Source: Tigriopus japonicus (lineage: Eukaryota; Arthropoda; Copepoda; Harpacticoida; Harpacticidae). From it: 64,000 nt of DNA. The stretch covers positions 3,522,612-3,586,611 of the forward strand of contig CM021315.1 in NCBI GenBank assembly GCA_010645155.1. The letters are read 5' to 3'. Both the position numbers and the translations under genes were made by a program. Position 1 is the stretch's first letter. Every line of letters starts with the position of its first letter. Shown piece by piece: positions 20,371-31,719 of this stretch. Below the pieces are notes generated by a model that had not been told where the DNA came from, ran no database searches, and was given only the letters and a program-made list of their open reading frames with translations.

Positions 20371-23309
20371 GCATTTGCTCATGGAATATTCGACGTGGCT
20401 TTTTTAACAAAGAAGCTGAGATAACAGACTTTATTCACCGTAATAACATTGATTGTATTTTTCTACACGAAACAGATATCTCTTCTTTTACCGCCAAAAC
20501 GTACGCCACATGCGTCCCCCACTTGCAAATGACAGATCAAACCAATCCCAAAATAAGAACTGTTCTCCTGGTGAAACAGGATCTGGATGTGAATATCACA
20601 GTGCGCAGAGATTTAATGTGCCCGAGTTTTCCGTCGATATGGATTGAGCTCGAGAGAAATAGAAGCAAGATCCTAATTTGTGGGCTCTATCGAGAATGGA
20701 GAGATTGGAATCAGGAAGGGGACTTAACCTCTCAAAAACAAAGACTGGCTTTGTTCCACGATCAAGTTGCCCGCGCTTATGAATCTAAGAAGCAAATTAT
20801 ACTTCTAGGGGATTTTAACTTGGATGCAAATCGCTTCACAGACCCAACATACCACCTAAGGCCTGTTGTGGATGATCTGAAGTCCAGCATATCTCTTCAT
20901 GGTCTTAAGCAAATCCCCCTTGGAAATAGTTTTGTCTGTAAAAGGCAAACTAAAGCCGGACTTAAAACCATTGAATCCGCTATTGATCACGTGTATGTGT
21001 CAAACGACATGGTGGGCATTGAGACAACAAGGGTGCCACATGGATTGAGTGACCATGATCCTGTAATCGTGTTTATCAAGCTTGCTATCCCAAAAGCAAA
21101 GAAAAATGCCAAATGGAGGAGTGTAACAAAGCGCTCATACAAACACTTTGACTTCCAAAAGTTCTTCGAGGACCTTATTCAACATCCATGGGAAGACCTA
21201 GGCAAAACCAACGATGTTAATGTAATGGTTTCATCTATGGAAGAGTTCATCACGGTGTCGCTAGATAAATTTGCCCCTCTCAGAACATTCAAAATATCCC
21301 CCAATTATTCCCACGGGCTCTCAGAGGAAACGAAAGCTCTCATGGCAGAAAGAAACGAGGCAAGATATGAGGTGTCCTTGGCAAAATATGAAGAAAAGCA
21401 GTCGTCCTGGAAGAGGTACACCACGCTACGCAACAAATGCACAAAAATGGTACGTCGGGACACAAAAGCAGAAGCAATGCGCCTGGTTGCAGGGGAAGAT
21501 GGAGGGCTTGACGTATGGAAATTGGTTAATAAACTCACTAAAAATGGAACAAACCCCCAAATGAAGATTGTGGGAAAACACGGCAAAGAAGTCACTGAGC
21601 CCAAAGCAATGTGTGATGAGTTTAATCAACACTTTGTGTCAAAGATCGAGAGGCTCCGTGATCAAATTAACCCGGTACTTCGAGAAGATCCTTATGAAAG
21701 GCTGAGTGATTTCGTGCGGGGAAAACTGAAAAGACCACATTGCTCCTTAAAAACAGTGTCTGAAAATGTCGTACGGAAACATCTTACGCGCCTCAAGAAC
21801 ACAGCCAGTGCTGGTTGTGACAGCATTGCCACATCAATTTTGAAAAGGAGCGCCACTTTCCTCGTCACGCCTTTGACACATATTGTCAATTCGTCCATTT
21901 CTTCTGGTGTGTTTCCATCCAGGTGGAAGGAAGCAAGGATCGTTCCTCTTCATAAGAAGGACAACAAAAATGACATGAACAACTACCGACCAATAGCCCT
22001 CTTACCAGTGGCCTCCAAAATCCTCGAATCCATTATACGGGAACAAATGTCTGACTTCCTGGAAAAGAATGAACTTATCCCGTCCTCCCAACATGGTTTT
22101 CGGGAAAATCGATCGACCACATCGGCTGTTCTCTCCATGACAACGCTCTGGAAGAGCCAGCTAAAGAGGAGTGGTGAGGTGGGTGTACTCCTCTTTGACC
22201 TCAGCTCAGCTTTTGATTGCCTCAACAAGGAGATCCTCTCCGGGAAGATGGAGATTTTGGGTTTTGACCAGAACACTCGAGAGTGGATTGGATCCTTCCT
22301 GACGGGGAGATCACAAAGAGTGTGTCTCGCAGACTCAACCTCAGAACCCTTGGGCATCCCGTTTGGATCTCCTCAGGGTAGCATCCTTTCACCTCTTTTG
22401 TTCATCATCTACATGACAGATCTTCCTCTGTGGACAAAAGCCATCATCTCATTGTATGCAGACGATACAACTGCGTCTCTGGCCGGAAGTGATAGGTCCA
22501 CGCTTGTGAATGACCTAGCACTGGAAGCCAATAACATATTGGCGTTCATGTCTTCAAATTGTCTCTGTGCCAACACAAGCAAGACCAAGTTTATTCTTTT
22601 AAGGAGCCGTAGAGCCGTAGCAACCCACACAACAATAAACATTGGAGGGAACAAGATCCAAGCATCCCAATCTGTCAACTTTTTGGGATTTGAAATCACC
22701 CAAGACCTCTGCTGGCAAAAACATGTGGATCAAGTCAACCAAAAAAGCATGCAGAGGTTGGGCATACTTGGACGCCTCAGTGCTCACATCCCAAAGAAGC
22801 ATCTTCTTCCCGTGGTCCATGGCCTCATCATCTCAAACATTCGTTACGGATTGGCAATTTATGGTGAGGCTAGAATTGAACCAAGTGACCCACACAATTA
22901 TCTCATGGAGCGAATTCAGGTGATTCTCAATCGAGTAATGAGATTCCTCACAGGAACGAAAATATCCGACCGGAAAACGGTTTCTTCCCTCGTGGAGGAA
23001 ACACATATACCGACCATAAACCATTTAGTCTGTAAAGAAACACTGATGCTTACACACTGTGCAATGAATGGAACTATTCCTTTTCTTTCCGACCAATTCT
23101 ATACATCAAAGACCAATAATATGATAACAAGATCGGCCGGCCGAAACCACCTAATGATCTCTAATCCGAAAGACCACCCAAAGAGCTCGTTTTTACCAAG
23201 GGCAATTCGTTTATGGAACAGTCTTCCACCCGATGCTAAACCCAGAAACATCAGCAAATCACAATTCAAGCGAGCTGTAAACTCCTTTACAAAAACACTG
23301 CCTCTATAG
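20280..23309 (+). CDS. Retrotransposon ORF2: endonuclease and reverse transcriptase, intact
   Basis: 1009 residues. Endonuclease domain (about 30-265): Asn36 in SWNIRR, Glu64 in HETD, GDFNLD (177-182), SAIDHVYVS and SDHDP (about 257-261), the full catalytic set. A linker follows, then the reverse transcriptase with YRPIALLP, QHGFRENRST, motif A FDLSSAFD (about 638), motif B GSPQGSILSPLLF (about 696) and motif C YADDT (about 726). The C-terminus ends with WNSLPPDAKP, usual for CR1/jockey-type ORF2. The first ATG lies inside the end of ORF1, so translation may begin by re-initiation slightly downstream; the endonuclease itself starts after the overlap. All catalytic residues seen are present. 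Confidence 0.93.
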   Translation: MDSSWSKRQPKSSRNQDRHPSQPSKKRQGISICSWNIRRGFFNKEAEITDFIHRNNIDCIFLHETDISSFTAKTYATCVPHLQMTDQTNPKIRTVLLVKQDLDVNITVRRDLMCPSFPSIWIELERNRSKILICGLYREWRDWNQEGDLTSQKQRLALFHDQVARAYESKKQIILLGDFNLDANRFTDPTYHLRPVVDDLKSSISLHGLKQIPLGNSFVCKRQTKAGLKTIESAIDHVYVSNDMVGIETTRVPHGLSDHDPVIVFIKLAIPKAKKNAKWRSVTKRSYKHFDFQKFFEDLIQHPWEDLGKTNDVNVMVSSMEEFITVSLDKFAPLRTFKISPNYSHGLSEETKALMAERNEARYEVSLAKYEEKQSSWKRYTTLRNKCTKMVRRDTKAEAMRLVAGEDGGLDVWKLVNKLTKNGTNPQMKIVGKHGKEVTEPKAMCDEFNQHFVSKIERLRDQINPVLREDPYERLSDFVRGKLKRPHCSLKTVSENVVRKHLTRLKNTASAGCDSIATSILKRSATFLVTPLTHIVNSSISSGVFPSRWKEARIVPLHKKDNKNDMNNYRPIALLPVASKILESIIREQMSDFLEKNELIPSSQHGFRENRSTTSAVLSMTTLWKSQLKRSGEVGVLLFDLSSAFDCLNKEILSGKMEILGFDQNTREWIGSFLTGRSQRVCLADSTSEPLGIPFGSPQGSILSPLLFIIYMTDLPLWTKAIISLYADDTTASLAGSDRSTLVNDLALEANNILAFMSSNCLCANTSKTKFILLRSRRAVATHTTINIGGNKIQASQSVNFLGFEITQDLCWQKHVDQVNQKSMQRLGILGRLSAHIPKKHLLPVVHGLIISNIRYGLAIYGEARIEPSDPHNYLMERIQVILNRVMRFLTGTKISDRKTVSSLVEETHIPTINHLVCKETLMLTHCAMNGTIPFLSDQFYTSKTNNMITRSAGRNHLMISNPKDHPKSSFLPRAIRLWNSLPPDAKPRNISKSQFKRAVNSFTKTLPL

Positions 23310-23370
23310 ACATACTTGAATAGTGTTTCCAAACCCAAAAAAGTATATTGTAATACTTAAACTAAAAATA

Positions 23371-23393
23371 CATACATACATACATACATACAT
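23371..23393 (+). repeat. (CATA)n 3' tail of the retrotransposon
   Basis: Five to six CATA/ACAT units end the element, as CR1/L2-like elements end in short tandem repeats rather than poly(A). Confidence 0.85.
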
Positions 23394-24815
23394 TCAAATT
23401 GCCAAAGATGTGGCTTATAAACAAGAGGGCTGGGCTTTGCTTCTATACACTGTAGACCCATTTAGAACGTCAAAATGACATTTAAAATTGATGATGGCGC
23501 TGTTTAACATGTTATCTGGGACTATTGTTCAAAGTTTGAGAGAAACAGCCAAGTTTTGCTCTTTTATAACTTCTCCAAATTGGTCACCCTGATTTTGAGC
23601 GAAGAATGCCGTGTTTTTAGTTCACATTCCTACCGCTTGATGGAAAAAATTGTGTCGAAAAGAGGCTAATTCTCCTCAGGCATATAGTTTCAACAATAAC
23701 GCTTTATGATCTACACCAGGGGTGTGCAAACTTATTTAGCAGTGGGCCAAATTGGCCGGACCGTTGGCGCTCGCGGGCCACACCATCCAAAACGGCTAAT
23801 AATCTCTAGATTAGGTTAGGTTAGGTCAGGAACCTCTCACCACAGGACGCGAACTTCAGCTGACGCGTAGCCCAATGAGGCCCTTAAAACGGTGCGGCTC
23901 TGCAGTGAATTTGAACGAAATTGTCAAAAAACGATAGAAATAGGTGTTTGATAGCAAACATCGCTTCAGAACATTGTTGCAGCATTAGATAGCGCTCCTT
24001 TTCCTACCATTCATTTTTATAATGCTGCTTTCTGTTCTCGGGAATTAGTCAAAACTGAGCTCCTTTAGACCAATATCTCGCACTAAATGGAGAATGGATC
24101 TCGAATAAATGCATATGTAACTTAAATATAATAATACCAACTTCAGACAACGAGTTCAGTTATACTTCGATCAAGTTTCATGAAGATTGGGCGTCTTTTT
24201 AGAAAACTGTGGCCATGTTATTAGCAATGAAACTCACAGCCACAGTATCCACACTCTTCCCCATTAAAACATCATTTTTAGTCAGCATTTTATCGTCTGA
24301 AATCCTTGAAATCCATTAGATGCCAAATATCAACATTTTGATCAGCCAAACCGAGAGGAAGCACGAGATTAAACAAATTTTTTGTCAACTAATAGTTGAG
24401 TTGTTGATGATTCCCTCACACTGATTATTCATGCAGAATGCAATGAAGAACAGATCACTCTCATGGAGCACTGTATTCTTCGCTTTGATGGTGTTGTTTG
24501 GTACTTATAATCTGAAACCATTGGTATTTCAGGATCAGTTGAATAGGGTTGATAATGAGTGGTGACTGGTGAACGTGATTTACCCAAGAGTGGGTTGCAT
24601 TTAATTATCTCTAAGAGACAGAAACACAAACTAGAATCATGTCTAGACAATTTGTTCACTGATTTAGTATAAAATATTGAATATTGAGTCCATAACACTT
24701 CCCTATCATTCACTCCAGAGGGCCTCATTGGGCTCTCAAAAACAACAACAAACAGCTGTCTTCGCATCCTCTTCTGTAAGTATATCCATGGTTAGGTTAG
24801 GAAGTAAGGTTAGCC

Positions 24816-25614
24816 ATTACGTGGAGTGGGATCGAGCGAGGGCGCGTAACTGCGTTGGTGTGAATTTTCCTGCGTGATGGCCTGGAGTTAATGAAGAAAT
24901 CCAATTTAATTCGGATGAATGTCGTTTTATTGACATAAGTCATAAAACAAAAGTCCACAAGGATTCAATGAGCAATCATTTGATGCCCAATTGATGTCTC
25001 TCAAAGAATTCAAACTGTGTTGTTTCATTGTGTTAAGTCAAATATCTTCAAACTCCTGATCTACTGACTTGCTTTGTCATAGTGATTGTCCACCTTTTGT
25101 TGAAAGCAACATGGTTTTTACCATTGGGGTTGTTTAAGGACATTTTTCTCTTCATAGAATGCTAAAAAAAATCTTTTTTGTATCTTTTTTTCAACATTTT
25201 AAAGTCTTCTTTTGGCTTTAGAGCCCCAATTAAGTGCTAAAAACAAAGACGGAGAAGAACATTCATATCATTGAACAAAGGGAAGAATGTCTTAGAACTA
25301 TCCCAATGACAAAAACAATGTTGCTTTCAACAAAAGATAGACAATCACTAGCACAAAGCAAGTCAGTAGATCAGGAGTTTCAAGATATCTGACTTGACAC
25401 AATGAAACAACACAGTTTGGGTTCTTTGAGAGACATCAATGGGGCATCAAATAATTGCTCATTGAATCCGTGTGGACTTTTGTTTTATGACTTATGTCAA
25501 TAAAACGACACTTATCCGAATTATATTGCATTTCTTCCTTAACTCCAGGATATCACGCAGGAAAATTCACACCAACGCAGTAACGCGCCCTCACTCGATC
25601 CCACTCCACGTAAT
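24816..25614. mobile_element. 799-bp foldback element nested in the hAT-like element
   Basis: The outer ends ATTACGTGGAGTGGGATCGA and its complement bound arms of about 330 bp (24816-25150, 25290-25614) that match closely, for example GCAGGAAAATTCACACCAAC and TTATGACTTATGTCAATAAA. The short centre is AT-rich. No gene is present. Confidence 0.85.
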
Positions 25615-25938
25615 ACCGTCCTCCTTGGGTTAGCCAAAAGGCTTTATATACAGCCTTTAGGTTAGCCTAACCATGAATGAGCTCTACCGAAGCCTATAAA
25701 ACCGGAACTGCGTCTCAAGGAGGGCTGCCATTTTGGAAAGCTCCCGCCTACATAGTAAATGAGTGAGGCCATCATCTCGATACCAGTTTTTTATAGTTCA
25801 TCTGAACAGGCGCCAAGCTAACCTTTTGTGAGATGGCAACCCAATCAAGGCTTGCTGCGTGTAACAAGGGGCCAGGATTTTTGGATATGAAGAAGTTAGG
25901 CGCGGGCCAAATGTGACCTTTCACGGGCTTTGTCAAAT

Positions 25939-26388
25939 CAAGAAGCACGGAAATCATGGAGTGGGAGGCTAACAATGAGAATTATTATTTCCAGCAGAAA
26001 CAAACCATTTGCGTTCTTCTGCAAATGAGACCTGGCTTGCATTAAGAAGAACACGTATTTCAAATTTCAGCCCAATCGAATGCCGGAGGGAAAAGTTATG
26101 CCTTCTCAACCTTATGTACTGAAGAGAGCATAGAATGCATGAACTCGCCCTTTTGTGGTAAAACGATTACCACAAAAGAGTTAGTTCATTCATTCTCGGT
26201 AGGATTTGCACTGAACTTTGAGTGAGAATAACTTTTGTCTCCGACGTTCGATTGAGCTGAAAGTTGAAATACGTATTCTTATCAACATATTAAAGGTCTC
26301 ATTTGCAGAAAAACGTAATTGAATTGTTCTTACTGGAAATCATTATTCTCATTTCTAACCTCCCACTCCATGATTCCAATGCTTCTTG
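25939..26388. mobile_element. 450-bp foldback element F1, copy 1
   Basis: The ends CAAGAAGCACGGAAATCATG and CAAGAAGCATTGGAATCATG are inverted; the flanks are GTCAAAT / GCCAAAT. It is the same length and about 90% alike by eye to 34968-35417. The centre holds GGTAAAACGATTACC-type palindromes. Confidence 0.82.
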
Positions 26389-27688
26389 GCCAAATTCATG
26401 CTGCGGGCCACAGTCTATTGAAAATGACAAATCCTCTCGCGGGCCACGCGAAATCAGCCCGCGGGCCAGGGTTTGCACACCCGTGATCTACACAATCGAA
26501 AGCTTTTTTAAAATCGAGCAAGACAGTAAGGTCACATTCTTTATCCCTATTATCTAATACATTATTCAAGTAATTTCTTATGGTCTGATTTGTGCTACAT
26601 TGTGGAAAAAAGCCAAATTGCTTATCTGTGAGAAATTTTTCCACATATTCCAAAAGTTGTTAAAACGCCACCTTTTCCAAGACTTAGGAGAACACTGGCA
26701 ACAAACTTATCGGACGGTAGTTGCCTAATTGGGCTCCACCCGAACTTTTCTTGCCCTTTAGGTCTTTGATTATCTGAAAAATCTGTGTTTTCTTCACTGG
26801 TGAAAATTTAAAGACCTCTGAATTTTTAGGGATGTCCTTTATGACAGTTTGTGATGGAGGTTCGAAATTCTCGTTAAAAGATTCGCCAATTGAGCAAAAA
26901 AAGTTCTTGAAGCTTTCAGCAACTTCCTTTTGAGTCGTTTTTGTGCCTTCAGAAGTATTAATTGATACGGGACAATTTTGTTTACCTTTCGACTTACGAT
27001 TTAAAACTTCGTCTAGCCCTTTCCAAACCTTTTTGCAATTTCCCCAGTTATTCAAGGCAGTATTGGCAAGTTGAAGTAGCCCTAACTGATTTCGGGCCGG
27101 CGCGAGAGCGCTTGAAAATTCAAAACAAGGCTTCTAGTGATTGCTGTTCCTGCGCTCGTTGATTTAGGGTGATGTGGTGAAAAGTTGAGCCAAATTTTAA
27201 CGAATTTCCGTAAAATGGGTTGATGAAGGCTTCCAAATGGGAAGAAAGACCTAAAGACTTTCAGAATAGACTTTCGAAATGTGTTGTGAAAATGGAGAAA
27301 GAGAGAAAAAATTTTGAAATGCAATGTGCATATCATTAAACATTAGTGAACAATTGTTGGATATGATGAAGGCTGTCAAAAGATAAAACCAAACAAAACG
27401 GAATGAAAGCAAATTAAAGCTTATACCTAGTTCTGTTTTGTTTCGGAAATGATTGTTTTACCACATATCATTCCTGAAATTTGCAATACGCCATTGTAAC
27501 TTGTGACTGAGTAGGATAATGATGCGATATAATATCAGAGTCATGAATTGGGCAAGGAACAAAAGCAAAGAGCAAAAATCTGAACTTTTGAAAAGATAAT
27601 TGTTTGAAACAACTTAGTTTTCTCAAAATTTAAATTGAATAGAAACTAGACAAATGATGAAATAGAATGACTAATTGCCTGCTCGTCC

Positions 27689-29693
27689 ATGTCCCATGCC
27701 TGTCTCGTCGCAACAATTTGTAGACTTCAATATACTCTTTCTGTGCAAATTGGTACACCCATCTTGAGACTAACAAATAAGAAAGTTAGCCTTGTTCTTC
27801 ATGAAAGCGAATCAAAATATAATCGATTAAGGATTGAAAAACAAAAAGCCTACAGGAAGTTTAAACAATCCAAAAGACATGATCACTTTCAAAAGTATCG
27901 AGAGCTTCAACACGCATACAACCAGGATATTAGGGAAGCAAAAGGAAGATGGATACAGTCGAAAATTCTGAGTGTTGACAATAGCAAGAAGAAATGGCAA
28001 ATCCTGAATGAAACCCTGGATAGAAGATCTCACAGCGACCTACCCGTCAAAATGTTTGTAGGTGGGGACTCGTATGAAAAAGAGGGGAGAACAGAAGCAT
28101 TCAATCATTTTTTCAAGCACATTGCTTCAACCATTCAACTTCAAGACAATAATAAACCGCCTGTTGTGGAGAGGATTGGCTGTCTTCGTTTCAAGAACAT
28201 CTCAGAGATGGAAACTATTCAAGCAATAGAAAGTCTGAAGGCTAAGCCTAGTTCTGGATTTGATCTGGTTTCTAATAAAATATTGAAGTACGTGAAGTAT
28301 CAAGTGTGTAAGCCCATTACATTTCTCATCAATGAAGCAATTTCAACCGGAACAACCCCAATGTGCTGGAAATTGGCGAAAGTTGTTCCACTCTATAAAG
28401 GAAAGGGTCCAAGAGATGCCTTAACGTCTTACCGGCCAATATCTCTCCTGCCAGCAATTTCCAAGATATTTGAGAGAATCCTTCATACTCAACTTTCCAC
28501 CCAATTTGAAGAACTCACAAAATCGCAACATGGTTTTCGCAAACATCATAATGCTGAACAGGCTATCATTTCTCTCGTCACTAAAATACAGAAAGCGAGA
28601 GCTCAGAAATTGCAATCAGGTGCCATTTTCTGCGACTTGGCTAAAGCTTTCGACTCGGTTGATCATTTTTTATTAATGAAAAAATTGGAGCAATACGGAA
28701 TGGATGGCATTTCTCTCAGACTAATCAACACTTACTTGAAAAATCGCAGACAAGGTATGGAAATTGAAGGACACCGGAGCGAGACAACAACATTGCTAAG
28801 AAAAGGTGTGCCCCAGGGTAGCATCCTGGGCCCGTTACTATTTTCGATATATATTAACGATCTGCCAAAGCATATAGATGGAGATTGTGTCATATGTATA
28901 TGCCGATGACACGGCTATAATCGCTACGGAAAAGAATTGGCCTGGTGTAGAGCTCAAACTTCAGAGCATATTCGACCAAATATCAAGATGGTTTGACACC
29001 AACAAACTAATGCTGAACGTGGACAAGACTGTGTGGATCGGATTTGGATCTCCCTCAAAAATTAGCATTTCTGCAAAGGATCGGACACTGAAACAGGTTC
29101 AAGAAACAAAATATTTGGGTGTAAACGTCTGTTCGTCGTTGAGATTCGATAGACATACCAAGGATGTTATTCGGAAAAGAAATGGGATTGGGTCGGTGTT
29201 GAGAGAAGCAAAGTACAGCTTGCCGATTTCAACAAGAGTTGAGCTTGTGAAAGCATTGGTTCTTCCAGCAATTCATTACGCCTCAACTGCATGGATGCCG
29301 CTCCTAGCAAAGCAAAATCAGAATAGACTTCAAATAGCGCTGAATTCGGTCATCAAAACAATTTTCAACAAGAGGCGATCGATGCATTCTGTCCCACTTC
29401 TAAAAAAAGCTCACATTCTAAAGGTGGAGGACGAGCTGAAGATAAATCAGTGTCGGATAATTGCCGGAGAGCTCTCTGGAGTTGGATCGAAATTAATACA
29501 AGACAGTTTAAAGAAAAATTCGATAAACACTAGATCTCAAAATGAAGTTTCAAGTTGCATTAGACCAAGTGTGCTACAAAATGCGTGTGAAAAATACAAT
29601 GAATATCGTCTCGTGACAAAAGATGAAATATTAAGCTCGTATGAAAGTAATTGCGTCATACATTTGTGCAAGGTTTGCCGTTTCAACTCGTAA
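27689..29693 (+). pseudogene. Non-LTR reverse transcriptase, one frameshift at motif C
   Basis: Frame 1 (27689-28909) carries a basic linker, then YRPISLLPAISK, QHGFRKHHNAEQA, motif A CDLAKAFDSVDH and motif B GVPQGSILGPLLF. Just before motif C it runs to a stop; a neighbouring frame (open from 28878) continues SYVYADDTA and then the thumb and C-terminus, ending VCRFNS at 29693. One small indel near 28895 therefore breaks an otherwise clean gene. Together the two frames give about 665 residues of ORF2. The endonuclease half is missing by truncation. No other stops are seen, so inactivation is recent in sequence terms. Confidence 0.88.
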
Positions 29694-29921
29694 ATGAAAT
29701 GCAGTGTAATTTTTAAATTAGCCATACCCCTGCCCCCTTTTTCTCTGCATCTCCCACCCCCCCTTTTTTTCTCTCTGGGAGACCGAGTATCGTATCCAAT
29801 GTGGATTTTCGGCCTCCTTCAAGGACCATTGTTTTGTTTTGGATTTTTGAAAGTTATGTCGAATTATGTTCGATGGAACATCGATGATCCTTGAAAATAA
29901 ATTACTTACTTACTTACTAAA
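27689..29921 (+). mobile_element. 5'-truncated non-LTR retrotransposon with (TTAC)n tail
   Basis: It begins within the linker upstream of the reverse transcriptase (no endonuclease) and ends at AAATAAATTACTTACTTACTTACTA (29897-29921; the TTAC units are tandem). 5' truncation is the usual outcome of target-primed reverse transcription. Confidence 0.85.
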
Positions 29922-30546
29922 ATATGTCCTTTGTAGCCATAACTAATGTTAATGTTTTTAGGCAATATGAAAGGATAACCTTTGGACGATCTTTTGCTTC
30001 ATTTTTGTTGATTTCCAACTTGTTTTTTTATACATATGAGAGGCTAATAATACAGCAATGAATCTTTCTTAATGCAACTTGAATAAAAAAGACAAGTTCT
30101 TGATAATAATTGCAAATATGTGCAATATTTTGTCTGAAAATAATAAAAATAGAGAAAATGAAGATCCTGGTGTGCAATGCCATTTTCATTATGTGCTATC
30201 ATGTGGTTTGAGAACAATTGAGTAGAAACAAAAAGCATTTGATAATTAATACGAACTTCATTTACAGGAAGAAGCACGGTTGTTACATTGACCCTCAATG
30301 AAAATCATGTTAAAGTTGACATGTAAAATGCCTTGTTGAGATTACTTAGCGATAAAGAATGTGAACTAATATTGCTGGGGTGGAAATTAAACTAGAAGAA
30401 ATGGAATAGGTGTTCCCCAACATTGGAAATTTAGCATGAAGTTTTAGCTTTGATTAATATCAGCACCATGAATGATGTAAACTAACTATAAAATACCAAA
30501 GGAAACCCCCCTTCCCACCATATTTAAACATTAAACATGTACATAC
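29922..30546. other. No gene identified
   Basis: AT-rich filler between two retrotransposon remnants inside the 27063-32487 element. Confidence 0.3.
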
Positions 30547-30732
30547 TTACTTGCGACTTTTGATCTGGAAGTTACTTAGATAGTTTTTAGGAACCACATC
30601 ATTTACATATTCTGGAACTTGTTTATCATGACTATTTCTCAAACATTTAATTTCTAGGACCATTGCTCTGTTATTGACATAAGTTACTTGTTTTAGATCA
30701 ATACAAGCAATTTCAGCACTAAGCGACAACAC

Positions 30733-31625
30733 TCAACACTCGCGTACAGGAAGGAACAACATTTGAGATTTGTTGACAAGCCTCCAACGAGGGCAGCTGA
30801 CGAGCGGATTTTTGTAAACATGAGCAGTGCGCTTGCCAATTTCTGAAATTAGTTTGTAATATTGCTTAGAATATTGCTTATATTTCGACTTAATTTCTGA
30901 GCTTCCATTCTTTGATTTTTTGAACAAGCGATCTTTCCGTAACTTCGATGTCATCAGTCCATTTGTCATCCAAGGGTTTATTCTAACGCAGTTTTTTTGT
31001 CCTTGAATTCAACTAACGGGCAAACTGTATTAAAATCCTCATTAAAGAATACCGTTAATTTTTCAAAAGCCTCATCAATATTCAAACCATCGAGATCCCA
31101 TCTACGTTTCCCAAGATAGTGACGAAGTTTGTCTATATTCTTAGTTGAGAGGTCTCTACCCCAGATTTTGCTTTTACTCCTTAATTTACATGCCTTAGAC
31201 CTTTCGTCGATTTCAATAAACGGAGCCCAATGATCGGCAATATCACAAACTAAGGCTCCCGTTTGTGAAAGTTCTTTAGCATTCGTGAGAATATTGTCAA
31301 TATGAGAAGACGTTACAATCATTTTTTGACCCTCGCTTGTTTGTACTAATTTTTCTTGAACCCTTGTTGGACAATGAATTGTCGGAAACATACCCCACGA
31401 GCAACAAAAATCTTCTAGGTTTGTAGGCGGTTGCTAGTGTGATTGAAATTAATGTTGAAATCACCTGCTATAAAAACTGCTTTCCTACTGAAACAGTTCT
31501 TCAAAACCAAGTCTAGCTCCTGAATTGCAGTGTTAACACATACATTAGGAGGCAAATATATGCTAAAAATGTAAGATCTTTCAGTTTCAATTCCAATCAG
31601 CTCTCACAAGAAGAAGACATGGAAG
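30733..31625 (-). pseudogene. Non-LTR endonuclease domain and linker, broken
   Basis: Minus strand from about 31600: SIYLPPN, then FIAGDFNINFN (the GDFN metal-binding motif), a stop and frame change near 31430, then 31391-30978 with a TSSHIDNILTN motif and DHWAPFIEID (the S/D-H-W/D-P catalytic motif). From 30969 the linker reads PWMTNGLMTSKLRKDRLFKK-like sequence and ends about 30733. At least two disruptions make it a pseudogene. It lies 3' of a leader (31916-32037) shared with the element at the left edge of the window; ORF1 is missing, so this is an internally deleted copy. Confidence 0.8.
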
Positions 31626-31719
31626 ACAAAAAGTTCGGTGTTTAATAAATGATCTATTAAGTTGATATCCCGAGCAGGAATCCCACTCCCCCACCCCCTT
31701 TTCCACTCGGGTGTTCAAT

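Larger units (their letters stand above)
19205..23393 (+). mobile_element. Full-length non-LTR retrotransposon (CR1/L2-like) inside the mariner
   Basis: A leader (about 19205-19458), ORF1, a 91-base overlap, ORF2, a short 3' UTR and a (CATA)n tail at 23371-23393. The exact 5' end is uncertain (19175-19260), and no clear target-site duplication was found; TTCAAA beside both ends is too short to count. Both ORFs are uninterrupted, so this is the best candidate for a recently active retrotransposon in the window. Confidence 0.9.
18036..23452 (-). mobile_element. mariner-type element (DD37D), split by a retrotransposon
   Basis: A perfect 26-bp inverted pair, CAGTGTATAGAAGCAAAGCC plus 6 bases, lies at 18036-18061 and 23427-23452, both next to TA (18034-18035, 23453-23454). 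Removing the plus-strand retrotransposon at about 19205-23393 brings the right end next to the transposase start at 19174, giving a normal-sized mariner of about 1.2 kb. Confidence 0.92.
23717..26485. mobile_element. hAT-like element, 2.77 kb, non-autonomous
   Basis: Ends CAGGGGTGTGCAAAC and (inverted) CACGGGTGTGCAAAC; exact 8-bp target duplication ATCTACAC at 23709-23716 and 26486-26493; both subterminal regions are rich in GGGCCA-type motifs, a common hAT pattern. The interior has no transposase. It carries two nested foldback elements (24816-25614 and 25939-26388). The flanking gene gives independent proof of the insertion site. Confidence 0.92.
23640..27062 (-). pseudogene. Non-LTR reverse transcriptase fragment, split by a hAT-like element
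   Basis: On the minus strand 27062-26654 reads the linker and early RT (NNWGNCKKVWKGLDEVLNRK, then GNYRPISLLPVFS). From 26653 to 26494 comes QFGFFPQCSTNQTI...LDFKKAFDCVDH. The frame then breaks at the 8-bp site ATCTACAC and resumes beyond the inserted hAT element at 23708 as DHKALLLKLYA, followed by a stop. Motif A is thus cut between two copies of its own codons. Motifs B and C are not found next to it. The left limit (about 23640) is where similarity fades. It probably belongs to the same lineage as the fragments at 30733-31625 and 36742-37110. Confidence 0.8.

Noticed and set aside
23805..23830. TTAGGTTAGGTTAGGTCAGG, like the arthropod telomere repeat (TTAGG)n; also GGTTAGGTTAGG at 24790
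   Set aside because: Only three and two units, inside a hAT-like element; too short to claim an interstitial telomere.
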